Positions 45,438-55,367 are shown, counted from the stretch's first letter. The stretch is DNA of 64,000 nucleotides from Arthrobacter gallicola (GCF_014836775.1 NZ_JACSQD010000004.1:177016-241015); one strand, 5' to 3'. Numbers and translations: made by a program. The notes: generated by a model from the letters alone, not told the origin.

Positions 45438-46744
45438 CTAACGAGTTCCTTCTTGGCAGAGGCGGTTGCCGGCTCACCCGCAGAGCGGGAGGCACGAACC
45501 GTGAGCACGAGAGTGGCACCCAGGACCATAAACCCGGCTGAGACGAGCAGCGCGATGTTCGAGCTGCCGGTGGCATCCCGCACAAAGCCCATCAGGTAGG
45601 GCGCCGCAAAGCCGGCGAGGTTGCCGGTGGAGTTGATCAGGGCTATGCCGCCGGCGAGGGCGGTTCCGGTGAGCATTGCGGTCTGGAAACTCCAGAAGAT
45701 GGCTGGGATAGCCAGTGCTCCCGCGTTCGCAAGGCTCAGCCCGATGATGCCGAACAGAGGATCGGGGCCGGCGACAACGCAGATGATGAAGCCCGAGCAG
45801 CTGAGGGCAAACGCGGCGGCAATGTGTTTTTTCCGCTCGCCGTGGCGGTCGGAGCTAAATCCGAAGGCAAGCATCGCCACCATCGCAGCGAGGCTGGGAA
45901 TCGCTGAAACGAAACCGATCTGAAGAGTGTCCGTGATCCCCAGGCCCTGGATGAGACTCGGCAGCCAGAAGCCGATGCCGTACAACGCGAAGTTGTAGGA
46001 AAAGTAGATGAGGGCCAGCAGCCAGAGCAGCCTGCTGCGGAACACTTCGCTGACCTTCATATGGCTGCCCGCTGGTGCTTCAGCCGCAAGCATCTCGCCG
46101 AGACGGGCCTTCTCAGCCTCGTTCAGCCAGGGAGCGGTGCGGTAGTCCTCGCGCAGATACTTGAAGACGACGAAGCCCAGGATGACGGTCGGTACTGCCT
46201 CGATCACAAACAGCCACTGCCAGCCCTGAATACCGAACGCACCGTGCGTCGCATTCATAACGATGCCGGAGAGCGGTCCGCCGACAACCCCGGACATAGC
46301 CAGTGCGAGGTAGAAGATTCCCCACGCCCGGCCACGGCGGCTCGCCGGGAACCACTGGCTCATGTAATACAGCACCCCGGGTATGAACCCGGCCTCGGCG
46401 ACGCCGAGAAGGAAGCGCAGGGTGTAGAACATCCACTCCGAGTCAACGAAGAACATCAGGCCCGAGATGATTCCCCAGGTAATCATGATGCGTGCGATCC
46501 ACTTTCGTGCACCGACCTTCGCCAAAATGAGGTTGGATGGCACCTCGAAAATGAAATACCCGATGAAGAAGACGCCGGCTCCGAGCCCGAAAACGGCCTC
46601 GGAAAAACCGAGATCGGAGCTCATTTCGAGCTTTGCGAACCCGACATTTACGCGGTCAAGGTAGGAGAGGAAGAATCCGACCATCACGAGCGGCAGGATG
46701 CGCGTGTAAATCTTTCTGAAAAGCTTGTCGTCGTTGACGCCCAT
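45434..46744 (-). CDS. MFS transporter, anion:cation symporter family, copy 2 (phthalate/tartrate branch)
   Basis: A 436-residue 12-helix transporter: FFLSYLDRVNVGFAKLEMSS in helix 1, FFIGYFIFEVPSNLILAKVG, and RFLLGVAEAGFIPGVLYYMS in helix 4. This is the NicT/phthalate/tartrate branch of the ACS family, distinct from the neighbouring copy. AAAGGATC stands just before the ATG. The stop overlaps the next transporter start (ATGA). Two different acid transporters in one operon imply two related substrates, or an acid and its lactone, feeding the same pathway. Confidence 0.88.
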   Translation of the reverse strand: MGVNDDKLFRKIYTRILPLVMVGFFLSYLDRVNVGFAKLEMSSDLGFSEAVFGLGAGVFFIGYFIFEVPSNLILAKVGARKWIARIMITWGIISGLMFFVDSEWMFYTLRFLLGVAEAGFIPGVLYYMSQWFPASRRGRAWGIFYLALAMSGVVGGPLSGIVMNATHGAFGIQGWQWLFVIEAVPTVILGFVVFKYLREDYRTAPWLNEAEKARLGEMLAAEAPAGSHMKVSEVFRSRLLWLLALIYFSYNFALYGIGFWLPSLIQGLGITDTLQIGFVSAIPSLAAMVAMLAFGFSSDRHGERKKHIAAAFALSCSGFIICVVAGPDPLFGIIGLSLANAGALAIPAIFWSFQTAMLTGTALAGGIALINSTGNLAGFAAPYLMGFVRDATGSSNIALLVSAGFMVLGATLVLTVRASRSAGEPATASAKKELVR

Positions 46745-46776
46745 TACAGATCCTTTAGTGGTGTGGTGGGGAAAGG

Positions 46777-47712
46777 CTAGGTGAGGGTGGAGAGATCGAC
46801 GTTGTAATATTCAGCCGCCGTCTCCGAGAACAGCCGGTCGAGTTGCTCCCGGCTGGCGGACGGGAGGGCGGCAAGAACGGTGTCGACAACCTCCCCGAAG
46901 GTTGGTGCCGTAAGAGTGGCGACGGGCAGATTCGATGCGAACATTGAGCGCTCATAACCGAAAATTGCCACCGTGTCGGCAACGACTGCTTCATTGGATG
47001 CGCGGTCCCAGCGATTGCGCGGAAGCCCCAGCTCTGAGACCTTCACCGCGGTGTTCGGCAGCGCGGCCAGCGCCTCCATCCCGACGCGCCAAGCAGCGAT
47101 GCCGTCGGCAGAACGGTCGAGCGGGAGACCGCAGTGATTGATGATCACCGTGATGCCCGGAAACTGTTCGACGACCTCGGCTGCCTCGCTGAGGTGCCAG
47201 TACGGCACCCGAAGGTCCCAGGACAGCCCGTGGGTTTCCAGCAGAGCCAGACCCTCAATGAAGCGGGGGTCCTGGAGCGTGCCGGGTTCGCCGAACACCG
47301 AGCGGTCGGTGCTCGGTGACGTGACAGGCTTCGACCGGATTCCGCGCACCAGCGGGCTCGCCGCCTGCTGGGCCAGCACTTCGGCTGCGTCTTGTCTGGC
47401 CAGCGTCGCGTGCGCAACGATTGCGGCGGGGAAACGTGAGTCAGCCCCGTGCAACGACTCCAGGAAGCGGGTCTCCGCGACCTCCTGGTCCCGGGCACGT
47501 TCGGCCTCGACGTGTACCGTGCCGACCACCGAATACCCTGCGGTTGCGCCACCGTACTGCTCCGGCAGGAAGGTCTGAAGCATGCCCGTGTAGTCGCCGA
47601 GGAAGAAGTTCTCGTTGTATTCACCCTGCAGCCAGGGGTAATAACCATCACCCTCGAAGTTCCAGAAGTGGTGGTGTGCGTCGAGGATGCGCAGCGCTGC
47701 AGCCTCCATCAC
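46777..47712 (-). CDS. Amidohydrolase-family lactonase (COG3618 type), copy 2
   Basis: A 311-residue amidohydrolase: RILDAHHHFWNFEGDGYYPW at the start, VIINHCGLPLDRSADG in the middle and SMFASNLPVAT near the end. It shares fold, length and spacing with the 43223-44155 protein but is clearly diverged, so the two probably act on different lactones. As in that copy, asparagine stands where many relatives have aspartate. It begins with GTG-ATG (47712 or 47709), overlapping the oxidoreductase stop, and is second in the operon. Confidence 0.85.
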   Translation of the reverse strand: MMEAAALRILDAHHHFWNFEGDGYYPWLQGEYNENFFLGDYTGMLQTFLPEQYGGATAGYSVVGTVHVEAERARDQEVAETRFLESLHGADSRFPAAIVAHATLARQDAAEVLAQQAASPLVRGIRSKPVTSPSTDRSVFGEPGTLQDPRFIEGLALLETHGLSWDLRVPYWHLSEAAEVVEQFPGITVIINHCGLPLDRSADGIAAWRVGMEALAALPNTAVKVSELGLPRNRWDRASNEAVVADTVAIFGYERSMFASNLPVATLTAPTFGEVVDTVLAALPSASREQLDRLFSETAAEYYNVDLSTLT

Positions 47713-49094
47713 GCTGTAACCGTGCTCAGTGCGCGACCGCTCTGGAAGGCCTCCCAGAGCTCAGCTCCAAAGCCGGCGACGTCGTTGATCGAGATCAATT
47801 CGCCGGCAGCAACCGGCCGTGCAAGGGTTGTGCGATCGAGGAGATAGAACGGTGCCACGTCGTCGGTGACGTCACTGGCGGCGCAGAGAACGGGCGCTAC
47901 CCCAGCAATCTCGTGGTGGTGCCCGGCAACCCGCAGCTCGGTGCCCGCCGGAAGATCGATTTCGGCACGGCCAGCGAGGGTGGAGTACTGCCGGGGTTCC
48001 TTTGGAACCCGGTGGGGATCCACTGACGCGAGCACCGACAGCGGCGTCTCGACGCCCATGAAGTGATAGGGGCTGAAGATACAGGCGCAGCGTCCGTCGC
48101 GGCTGACCACGTGGCCCTTGTCCCGCAAAATCGACCACGTCTGCTCGTCATTGGTCTTCACAACCACGAAGACACCGCCAGCGAAACTGGCTTCGTTGGG
48201 CAGGCGCAGCATGCTGAAGACGTCGGTTGCGCCCTCGCTGGAGAGAATTCCGCCGTGCTCACGCAGTGCGTAGATATCCGCGAGCTCGTTGGGGCGTGCA
48301 ACGGGGTAATGCATGGCTTCGACGTCCGGGTGGTAACCCGAGTACTGGGAGACCACAGCCATCTCGCAGTAGTCTGCGGCTGCCGCGCGCTTGAAGCTCC
48401 TGACAGCATGAGCACGGGCGGCAAGCGTTGCGCTCACATCGCTGCCAAGACAAAGAAGACCTTGGAGCTCCGGGGCGTGGGCGGTTTCTGAAACCTGGCG
48501 CACCAGACCGGAGTCCGGATCGAAGTTGAGGTCATACTCGCTGGATTTCCCGACTGCGACCACCTCCAGGCCGACTGCCTGTACCCAGGCGAGCAGGGCC
48601 AGCAGGTTCGCGGGCTGATCGCCCATTCCGGGGAGGTAGCTGACACCGGACTGCTTTGCGAGGTCTGCGAGATAGACCCCTGCGAGACTCTCCACTTCCT
48701 TGCTGACCATGATGACGTGGCGCTCCTGCGCGATCGCGCGGCAGGCAAACGCGAAGCCGGCGCGCGTGCTGCCGGTTGCTTCAACAAGCACGTCGTAAGA
48801 CGCTGCGGAAAGAAGTTCGATGTCTGCGACCAGCGCTGTGCGTCCGGAGGCAACCACAGCGTCCGCTTGGTCACGGCTTGCGCACACGTGCCACGTTGCC
48901 CGGTCGTAGCCGAGTGAGTCCAGCATCGTGGAGAGGGCCTCGAGGTTCAGATCGACGAGCACGCTGGGGCGCATCGTGGGAAGCTTTTTCAGCTGCGCCA
49001 GGAAGGTGCGGCCAAATCCACCACTCGCACCGGTCAGGGCCACCGTGATGGGAGCAGCTGCGGGAGCAGCTGGGACCGGAGTGACGGATTCCAT
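47709..49094 (-). CDS. NAD(P)-dependent oxidoreductase, homoserine-dehydrogenase-like with SAF domain
   Basis: The 461-residue protein has an N-terminal Rossmann domain (ITVALTGASGGFGRTFLAQL, then VEATGSTRAGFAFACRAIAQ and MVSKEVES). This is followed by a catalytic middle (SYLPGMGDQPANLLALLAW, GKSSEYDLNFDPDSG) and a C-terminal SAF-type segment from about residue 380 to 455. This layout is COG4091, called homoserine-dehydrogenase-like, but such genes usually occur in sugar or sugar-acid loci. It is the only oxidoreductase here and so the best candidate to make the keto-acid used by the divergent kinase. ATG 49094 is preferred over upstream in-frame starts; GAGAGGA lies about 12 bases upstream. 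First gene of the operon. Confidence 0.82.
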   Translation of the reverse strand: MESVTPVPAAPAAAPITVALTGASGGFGRTFLAQLKKLPTMRPSVLVDLNLEALSTMLDSLGYDRATWHVCASRDQADAVVASGRTALVADIELLSAASYDVLVEATGSTRAGFAFACRAIAQERHVIMVSKEVESLAGVYLADLAKQSGVSYLPGMGDQPANLLALLAWVQAVGLEVVAVGKSSEYDLNFDPDSGLVRQVSETAHAPELQGLLCLGSDVSATLAARAHAVRSFKRAAAADYCEMAVVSQYSGYHPDVEAMHYPVARPNELADIYALREHGGILSSEGATDVFSMLRLPNEASFAGGVFVVVKTNDEQTWSILRDKGHVVSRDGRCACIFSPYHFMGVETPLSVLASVDPHRVPKEPRQYSTLAGRAEIDLPAGTELRVAGHHHEIAGVAPVLCAASDVTDDVAPFYLLDRTTLARPVAAGELISINDVAGFGAELWEAFQSGRALSTVTA

Positions 49095-49148
49095 AGTTGT
49101 TTGGTTCCTCTCTGAACGAACCCCGTGCGTCGGGTGCACTGAGTCATG

Positions 49149-49206
49149 TTTCACAAAAATTATTGCTGATTTATAGCATTGTCAAATATTCACACAATTT
49201 TTCACA
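49149..49206. promoter_or_regulatory. Promoter and repeat operator of the acid-sugar locus
   Basis: On the minus strand TTGACA (complement of 49180-49185) and TAATTT (complement of 49157-49162) are exactly 17 bp apart, a strong promoter for the oxidoreductase operon. TTTCACA or ATTCACA occurs three times on the plus strand: at 49149-49155 near the predicted transcription start, at 49188-49194 and at 49200-49206. The region is far more AT-rich than its surroundings. Repeated heptamers suit a DeoR-type repressor, such as the one encoded at 51237; this link is inferred. Confidence 0.6.
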
Positions 49207-49280
49207 TGCATGATTGAATGGACATCAGGGTGGATCCATAACCTTGGTCATCGGAGCCCTAAAAGAAATGGAGCAGTGTT

Positions 49281-50540
49281 GTGAGCCAGTTGGGCGCAAT
49301 CGCGGACGACTTCACAGGAGCGACTGACCTCGCAACAAACCTCGCGAAGCGCGGGTTTGACGTGATCGTTGTTCCGGAGGAAGGACTCGGCAGCGTAGAT
49401 AACGACTTTTCGCGCTATGAGGCGGTTGTGGTCGCGCTGAAAACGCGCACGGCCCCCGTCGCGGCGGCGGTATCCGACTCCCTGCGTGCCTTGGAGTTTC
49501 TGCAATCGCTCGGCTGCCGGCGGTTCTACTTCAAGTACTGTTCCACCTTCGATTCCACAGATGAGGGCAACATTGGACCGGTGCTTGACGCACTCAGCAG
49601 CCGGCTCGGCGTCCACCGCACCGTTGTGGTCCCTTCCTTCCCTGACAACGGACGCACCGTAGTCGACGGTGTGCTCTACGTCGGCGGCGATCTGCTGGAG
49701 CATTCCTCCATGCGCACCCACCCGCTCACCCCGATGACCCGCTCCAGGGTGTCTGAGATTCTCCAGCCGCAGACTCCGAACCCGGTGGCCGAGATAGACT
49801 CCGCACCCGTGGATGCTGGTGATGCTCAGTTGAAGATCGCTCTCGACTCCCAGACAGCGCGCTATGTTGTCGTGGATGCTGCCTCAAATGCTCAGCTGGG
49901 GGTGATCGCGCGGGCGACGTCCGACGACATTCTGGTTTCGGGCGGGTCGGGTTTGGCGCTCGGCCTCGAGCCCCGTGCCACCACCACGGCGCCTCCTATG
50001 ACCGTGACAGGCGGACGCCGTCTGGTTTTGTCAGGAAGCGCCTCCACCGCGACCCGGGGACAGGTGGCCCATGCCCTGACCGGGATGCCCGCGCTGAAGA
50101 TTGATGTGCAGCGTCTCCTCGATGACCCGGAAAAGCTGCTGCTCGAGAGTATGGACTTCCTCGCAGCACAGGACCCGGACGCCGTGGTCCTCGTTTATGC
50201 CGTTGACTCGCTCGATGACCTCATTCTCTCTCGAGAGCTTGCCACCGGGGGAATCGATCCGGCCGAGCGTGTGGAGTGGCTGTTGGCTCGCATCGCGGCC
50301 GAGGCGACGAACCCGGCACACGGTTTCTCCCGCATCATCGTGGCCGGCGGTGAAACTTCCGGCGCCGTGGTCAGGTCGCTTGGCCTCAACAGCCTCGTGA
50401 TTGGCAAAGAGATCGCGCCCGGCGTGTGCTGGGCGTTCGGCACAACCCGCACCGGGGTGGCCGTCAATCTCGCACTCAAATCAGGAAACTTCGGAACGGA
50501 AGATATGTTCACCACCGCATGGAACAGGCTCGGCGGATGA
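49281..50540 (+). CDS. Four-carbon acid sugar kinase family protein (DUF1537, OtnK-like)
   Basis: A 419-residue kinase of the DUF1537 family: LGAIADDFTGATDLATNLAK at the start, RRFYFKYCSTFDSTDEGNIG, SGGSGLALGL in the middle, and IIVAGGETSGAVVRSLG with APGVCWAF in the C-terminal ATP-binding domain. Known members phosphorylate 3-oxo-tetronate (OtnK), D-threonate or 3-oxo-isoapionate. GTG 49281 is the start, with GGAG upstream. It is divergent from the oxidoreductase and coupled to the aldolase gene by ATGA. The precise substrate cannot be told from sequence; a keto-acid made by the locus oxidoreductase is the natural guess. Confidence 0.9.
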   Translation: MSQLGAIADDFTGATDLATNLAKRGFDVIVVPEEGLGSVDNDFSRYEAVVVALKTRTAPVAAAVSDSLRALEFLQSLGCRRFYFKYCSTFDSTDEGNIGPVLDALSSRLGVHRTVVVPSFPDNGRTVVDGVLYVGGDLLEHSSMRTHPLTPMTRSRVSEILQPQTPNPVAEIDSAPVDAGDAQLKIALDSQTARYVVVDAASNAQLGVIARATSDDILVSGGSGLALGLEPRATTTAPPMTVTGGRRLVLSGSASTATRGQVAHALTGMPALKIDVQRLLDDPEKLLLESMDFLAAQDPDAVVLVYAVDSLDDLILSRELATGGIDPAERVEWLLARIAAEATNPAHGFSRIIVAGGETSGAVVRSLGLNSLVIGKEIAPGVCWAFGTTRTGVAVNLALKSGNFGTEDMFTTAWNRLGG

Positions 50541-51205
50541 CGGCTGCACAGCCCGGCACACGCCTTATCGGAGAGCTTGTCGATGCGGGCAAAGCGGTGG
50601 TCGCTGCCGGTTTGAGCCCAGGGAGCAGCGGTAATATTTCGGTTCGCGGGGATGACGGACGAATCTACATCACGCCCGGTGGCTCCAGCCTGGGCGCACT
50701 CGATCCTGACCGGATATCTGTGCTGAGCCCCGAGGGGGATTGGCTTTCCGGTGACAAGCCGTCGAAAGAGATCGGACTGCATCTGGGGCTCTACCGCAAG
50801 AATCCCGATCATTACGCCGTAGTGCATGTGCACTCAGCCCAGGCGGTTGCCGCCTCGTGTGTTTCGCCGTGGTCGGAGGCCAGCGCCCTCCCACCCCTCA
50901 CCCCGTACTTCGTCATGCGTGCGGGCCAGACCCCTTTGGTGCCCTACCGTGCGCCAGGATCTGCCGATCTCGGAAAGCTGCTCTTAGCAATCGATTACCC
51001 CTTTTCTTCAGCGCTCCTGCAAAACCATGGGCAGGTGACGAGCGCCCGCACTTTAGCCGGTGCCATTGATGCCGCCGTTGAGGTTGAAGAAGCATCCAGG
51101 ATCGCCCTGCTCACGGCGGGCCAGGAACGGCGTCTGCTTACCGATGCCGAGATCACCGAGCTGACCGGGCGTTACGGGTCGGACTGGACGCTGGGAAACC
51201 GATAA
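50537..51205 (+). CDS. Class II aldolase/decarboxylase (OtnC/FucA-like)
   Basis: A 222-residue class II aldolase/adducin-fold protein. GLSPGSSGNISVRGDDG binds phosphate, KPSKEIGLHLGLY carries the catalytic glutamate, AVVHVHSAQAVAAS gives two zinc histidines and LLQNHGQVT the third. Relatives either cleave a sugar phosphate (FucA, RhaD) or decarboxylate 3-oxo-tetronate 4-phosphate to dihydroxyacetone phosphate (OtnC). Because the partner kinase is DUF1537-type, the second is more likely, but this is inference. The ATG overlaps the kinase stop; the frame is open upstream over the kinase. Confidence 0.9.
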   Translation: MTAAQPGTRLIGELVDAGKAVVAAGLSPGSSGNISVRGDDGRIYITPGGSSLGALDPDRISVLSPEGDWLSGDKPSKEIGLHLGLYRKNPDHYAVVHVHSAQAVAASCVSPWSEASALPPLTPYFVMRAGQTPLVPYRAPGSADLGKLLLAIDYPFSSALLQNHGQVTSARTLAGAIDAAVEVEEASRIALLTAGQERRLLTDAEITELTGRYGSDWTLGNR

Positions 51206-51236
51206 GGTGGCTTCTGAGCTGAAAGGGGTGCCCACT

Positions 51237-52028
51237 GTGAACGCTGATCCTGCTGAATCCGGTCCGTTGATCCCCGACCAGCGGCGTGAGCTCATCCTGA
51301 AGCACCTGCGGCGGGAACAGGTTTTGAGCTTCAATCAGCTCTCTTCCCTGCTTGATGTAAGCCACATGACGATCCGGCGTGACGTTGCCGTGCTGGAAGA
51401 AGAAGGCAGAGCAGTCTCAGTGCCGGGCGGCGCCAAGATTGCCAGCCGCCTAACGGTCGAGCCAAGCCATGAGGAAAAGGTTCTCGTCGATTCGAGCGAG
51501 AAAACGGCAATGGCCGCCATTGCCGCCGCCATGGTTGAAGACTCGATGACGATTTACCTCGATGCGGGGACGAGCATGCTCGCGATCGTGCCGCTGATTG
51601 CCCATGTCCGCGACCTCACCGTGGTCACCAACGACGTGGCAATCATCCGCGAGCTGATTCCGCATCCCACCACCGAAATCATCAGCATCGGAGGCCGGGT
51701 TGACAAGGGAAATCACTCTACAGTCGGTCGGCTCGCCGCTGCCATGCTGCGGGAGCTGGCGGTTGATATCGCCTTCATCTCCACCAGCTCCTGGGACCTT
51801 ACCCGAGGCCTGACAACACCCACGGAATCAAAAGTTGAAGTGAAGCAGGCTGCAGCAGCGATCTCCTCAGAGACGGTTCTCGTCGCGGCCAGCTCCAAAT
51901 ACGGCACCTTCGGCAGGTTCCGTGCGCTCAATCTGGCCGATTTCGACTGGATCATCTCCGACTCGGGCCTCAACGACAACATTGTCGCCGGGCTCTCCTC
52001 CCTGGGTGTAAAAGTCCGCCGCCCCTAG
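51237..52028 (+). CDS. DeoR family repressor of the acid-sugar locus
   Basis: A 263-residue DeoR protein with a helix-turn-helix (QRRELILKHLRREQVLSFNQ, then LLDVSHMTIRRDVAVLEEEG) and a sugar-phosphate-binding domain of the DeoR type (YLDAGTSMLAIVPLI, LTVVTNDVAI, SIGGRVDKGNHSTVG, LVAASSKYGTFG). Such proteins release DNA when a phosphorylated intermediate binds. I choose the GTG at 51237, since AAAGGGG lies eight bases before it; a GTG at 51207 is an alternative with a weak site. It is third in the kinase-aldolase-regulator operon and probably acts on the TTCACA repeats at 49149-49206. Confidence 0.88.
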   Translation: MNADPAESGPLIPDQRRELILKHLRREQVLSFNQLSSLLDVSHMTIRRDVAVLEEEGRAVSVPGGAKIASRLTVEPSHEEKVLVDSSEKTAMAAIAAAMVEDSMTIYLDAGTSMLAIVPLIAHVRDLTVVTNDVAIIRELIPHPTTEIISIGGRVDKGNHSTVGRLAAAMLRELAVDIAFISTSSWDLTRGLTTPTESKVEVKQAAAAISSETVLVAASSKYGTFGRFRALNLADFDWIISDSGLNDNIVAGLSSLGVKVRRP

Positions 52029-52114
52029 CACCGGGACAGCGTCCATCCCTTGCATCGTTCGGCCGCGTAGGTAAGCTCGGGTTCACTCTCTGTCTAGCTG
52101 CCCAGGAGCCCTCC

Positions 52115-52756
52115 ATGGCTGTTCGTGTAGACCTGAACATTTCCCTTGACGGATACGCCACCACCACGGATCAGACTCCGGAAAACCCGTTCGGGCAGGA
52201 CTGGAGCCGGCTGGTCGGCCCGTACTCCGCCACCCGCACCTTCCGGGAGCGGGTCCTGCAGGAAACCAGCGGTGAAGGGACCACCGGCGTGGATGACAAG
52301 TACGCCGAGTCGTACTTTGACCAGATCGGCGCGGAAATCATGGGAGCCGGCATGTTCGGTCTGCATAATTTCCCCGACGACCCGGATTGGCAGGGATGGT
52401 GGGGGGACGAGCCTCCGTTCCGGGTCCCGGTCTATGTCCTGACGCATGCTCAGCGCCAACCGATTGAAATGGCCAATGGAACCCGGTTCGAGTTCCTCGC
52501 CGCCTCCCCCGAGGACGCGCTGGACCTGGCCACGGAAACCGCCGCGGGCAAGGACGTCAGGGTGGGCGGGGGCCCCACGGTGGTCAAGGCTTTCCTGGAG
52601 GCCGGACTGGTGGATCAGCTGCACGTGGGCATCACCCCCATCCTGCTGGGCCGCGGCATCAACCTGTGGGAGGGTCTCCGCGGCTTGGAAGACGCCTACG
52701 ACGTCAGTGCGGAAACGGCGGAAAGCGGCGTCGTACACCTGACCTTCCGGGGCTGA
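52115..52756 (+). CDS. Dihydrofolate reductase family (RibD C-terminal-like) protein
   Basis: A 213-residue protein with the RibD-C/DHFR fold: MAVRVDLNISLDGYATTTDQ at the start, GAEIMGAGMFG in the middle and KDVRVGGGPTVVKAFLEAGL for the NADPH phosphate loop, ending in VGITPILLGRGINLW. Proteins of this group are NADPH-binding reductases of unknown substrate, common in soil actinobacteria; it is not the essential FolA. AGGAG lies eight bases before the ATG. It is followed by a bidirectional terminator shared with purC and is not evidently part of the acid-sugar locus. Confidence 0.87.
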   Translation: MAVRVDLNISLDGYATTTDQTPENPFGQDWSRLVGPYSATRTFRERVLQETSGEGTTGVDDKYAESYFDQIGAEIMGAGMFGLHNFPDDPDWQGWWGDEPPFRVPVYVLTHAQRQPIEMANGTRFEFLAASPEDALDLATETAAGKDVRVGGGPTVVKAFLEAGLVDQLHVGITPILLGRGINLWEGLRGLEDAYDVSAETAESGVVHLTFRG

Positions 52757-52759
52757 CAC

Positions 52760-52791
52760 AAAGCGGCCCCGGGAAATCCCGGGGCCGCTTT
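52760..52791. terminator. Bidirectional terminator between the reductase gene and purC
   Basis: AAAGCGGCCCCGGGA and TCCCGGGGCCGCTTT pair perfectly over 15 bp with a two-base loop, and the outer A and T bases give short T runs on both strands. It lies between convergent stop codons. Confidence 0.88.
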
Positions 52792-52811
52792 CGCTCACTG
52801 TTGCTGGAAAG

Positions 52812-53701
52812 TTAGACGAACGTTTTTCCGGTCAGCCGCTCGTACGCGTCGACGTACCGGGCGCGGGTGCGCTCGACGACGTCGGCCGGCAGTGCGGGAG
52901 GCGGTGTGTCCGATGCCTTGTCCCAGCCGGACTCGGGGGAGGTCAGCCAGTCCCGGACATACTGTTTGTCAAAGGACGGCTGCGCCTGGCCGGGCTCGTA
53001 CAGGGACGCATCCCAGAACCGTGAGGAATCCGGGGTGAGCACCTCATCGCCCAGGGTGACCAGTCCGGTGGCCGGATCCAGCCCGAACTCCACTTTGGTG
53101 TCCGCCAGGATGATCCCCCGCTCGCGGGCAATCGCCTCGGCGGTGGTGTAGATTTCCAGCGTCAGGGTGCGGATCGTCGCGGCGGTTTCGGCACCCACGG
53201 CCGCCACAACGGCGTCGTAATTAATGTTCTCGTCATGCTCGCCCACCTCGGCCTTGGCCGACGGCGTGAAGATGGCCGGCTCCAGCCGCGAGCCGTCCAC
53301 CAGGCCAGCTGGCAGCGGCACATCGCAGACGGTCTGGGAGTCCTTGTACTCAAGGAGCCCGGACCCGGTGAGATAGCCGCGGGCGATCGCCTCCACCGGG
53401 TACATCGCCAGCTTCTTGCAGATCATGGCCCGCCCGGCGACTTCGGCCGGAACTCCTTCGTCCGCAGAAATCACGTGGTTGGGGATGTTCTCCAGCTGTT
53501 CGAACCACCACAGGCTGAGCTGCGTCAGGATCCGGCCCTTGTCCGGGATGGTGCTGGAAAGGACATGGTCGTAGGCGCTGATCCGGTCGCTGGCGACCAC
53601 CAGCACCCTGTCCTGCGCTGCGTCGGGGCCGGCCGGGACATACAGGTCGCGGACTTTACCGGAGTAGATGTGCTCCCAGCCCTGCAGCTGCGGTGCCTGG
53701 C

Positions 53702-53705
<4 letters not shown>
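52812..53705 (-). CDS. purC: Phosphoribosylaminoimidazole-succinocarboxamide synthase
   Basis: The 297-residue SAICAR synthetase joins aspartate to CAIR with ATP in purine synthesis. Seen motifs: HIYSGKVRDLYVP at the start, VVASDRISAYDHVL, MYPVEAIARGYLTGSG and ILADTKVEFGLDP. Length is standard for the longer actinobacterial form. The ATG overlaps the purD stop (ATGA), so the order of transcription is purD then purC. A terminator follows. Confidence 0.96.
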
Positions 53706-55018
<1,313 letters not shown>

Positions 55019-55225
55019 TCAGCGTACTGGCAGGGACGCACGCCCTGAAAGCCGGGGCAGCTGCATGACGGCGGCTCCCGTACCGGGTTTCGCCCCGATG
55101 CGTTGCACGCACTGCGGGCAGAGCGGATAGTGAGAAGCGGCGGGCTCTCCAGGTTCGCCGGCGCGGGCTATGGGGCAGGCGGACTCGATGGCGGTGCTGG
55201 GGCGGTCATCGCACCCCTGCCTCAC
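55019..55225 (-). CDS. Possible small Cys-motif protein upstream of purD
   Basis: A 68-residue frame starting at GTG 55225, with AAGGTGAGGGG about eight bases upstream. It contains ESACPIARAGE and SHYPLCPQCVQRIGAKPGTG; the CPxA and CPQC pairs could bind zinc. Its stop is directly followed by the purD ATG, which suits translational coupling. The second half (SGRASLPVR) is basic. I do not recognise a family. High-GC DNA gives many chance ORFs, so this remains tentative; the ribosome site and the exact abutment with purD are the main support. Confidence 0.4.
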   Translation of the reverse strand: MRQGCDDRPSTAIESACPIARAGEPGEPAASHYPLCPQCVQRIGAKPGTGAAVMQLPRLSGRASLPVR

Positions 55226-55367
55226 CGCGTGCGCCCCTCACCTTTCTCCGGACGATGCGGCGGTCCGCTCCCGCATCCAGCGCGGTGAAGCTACCGTCCA
55301 CACCCCACCTCGGCAACAACGCGCGGCGCTTCGCTGCATGCGTCCCGGACTGTCCCCCGGACTTTCG

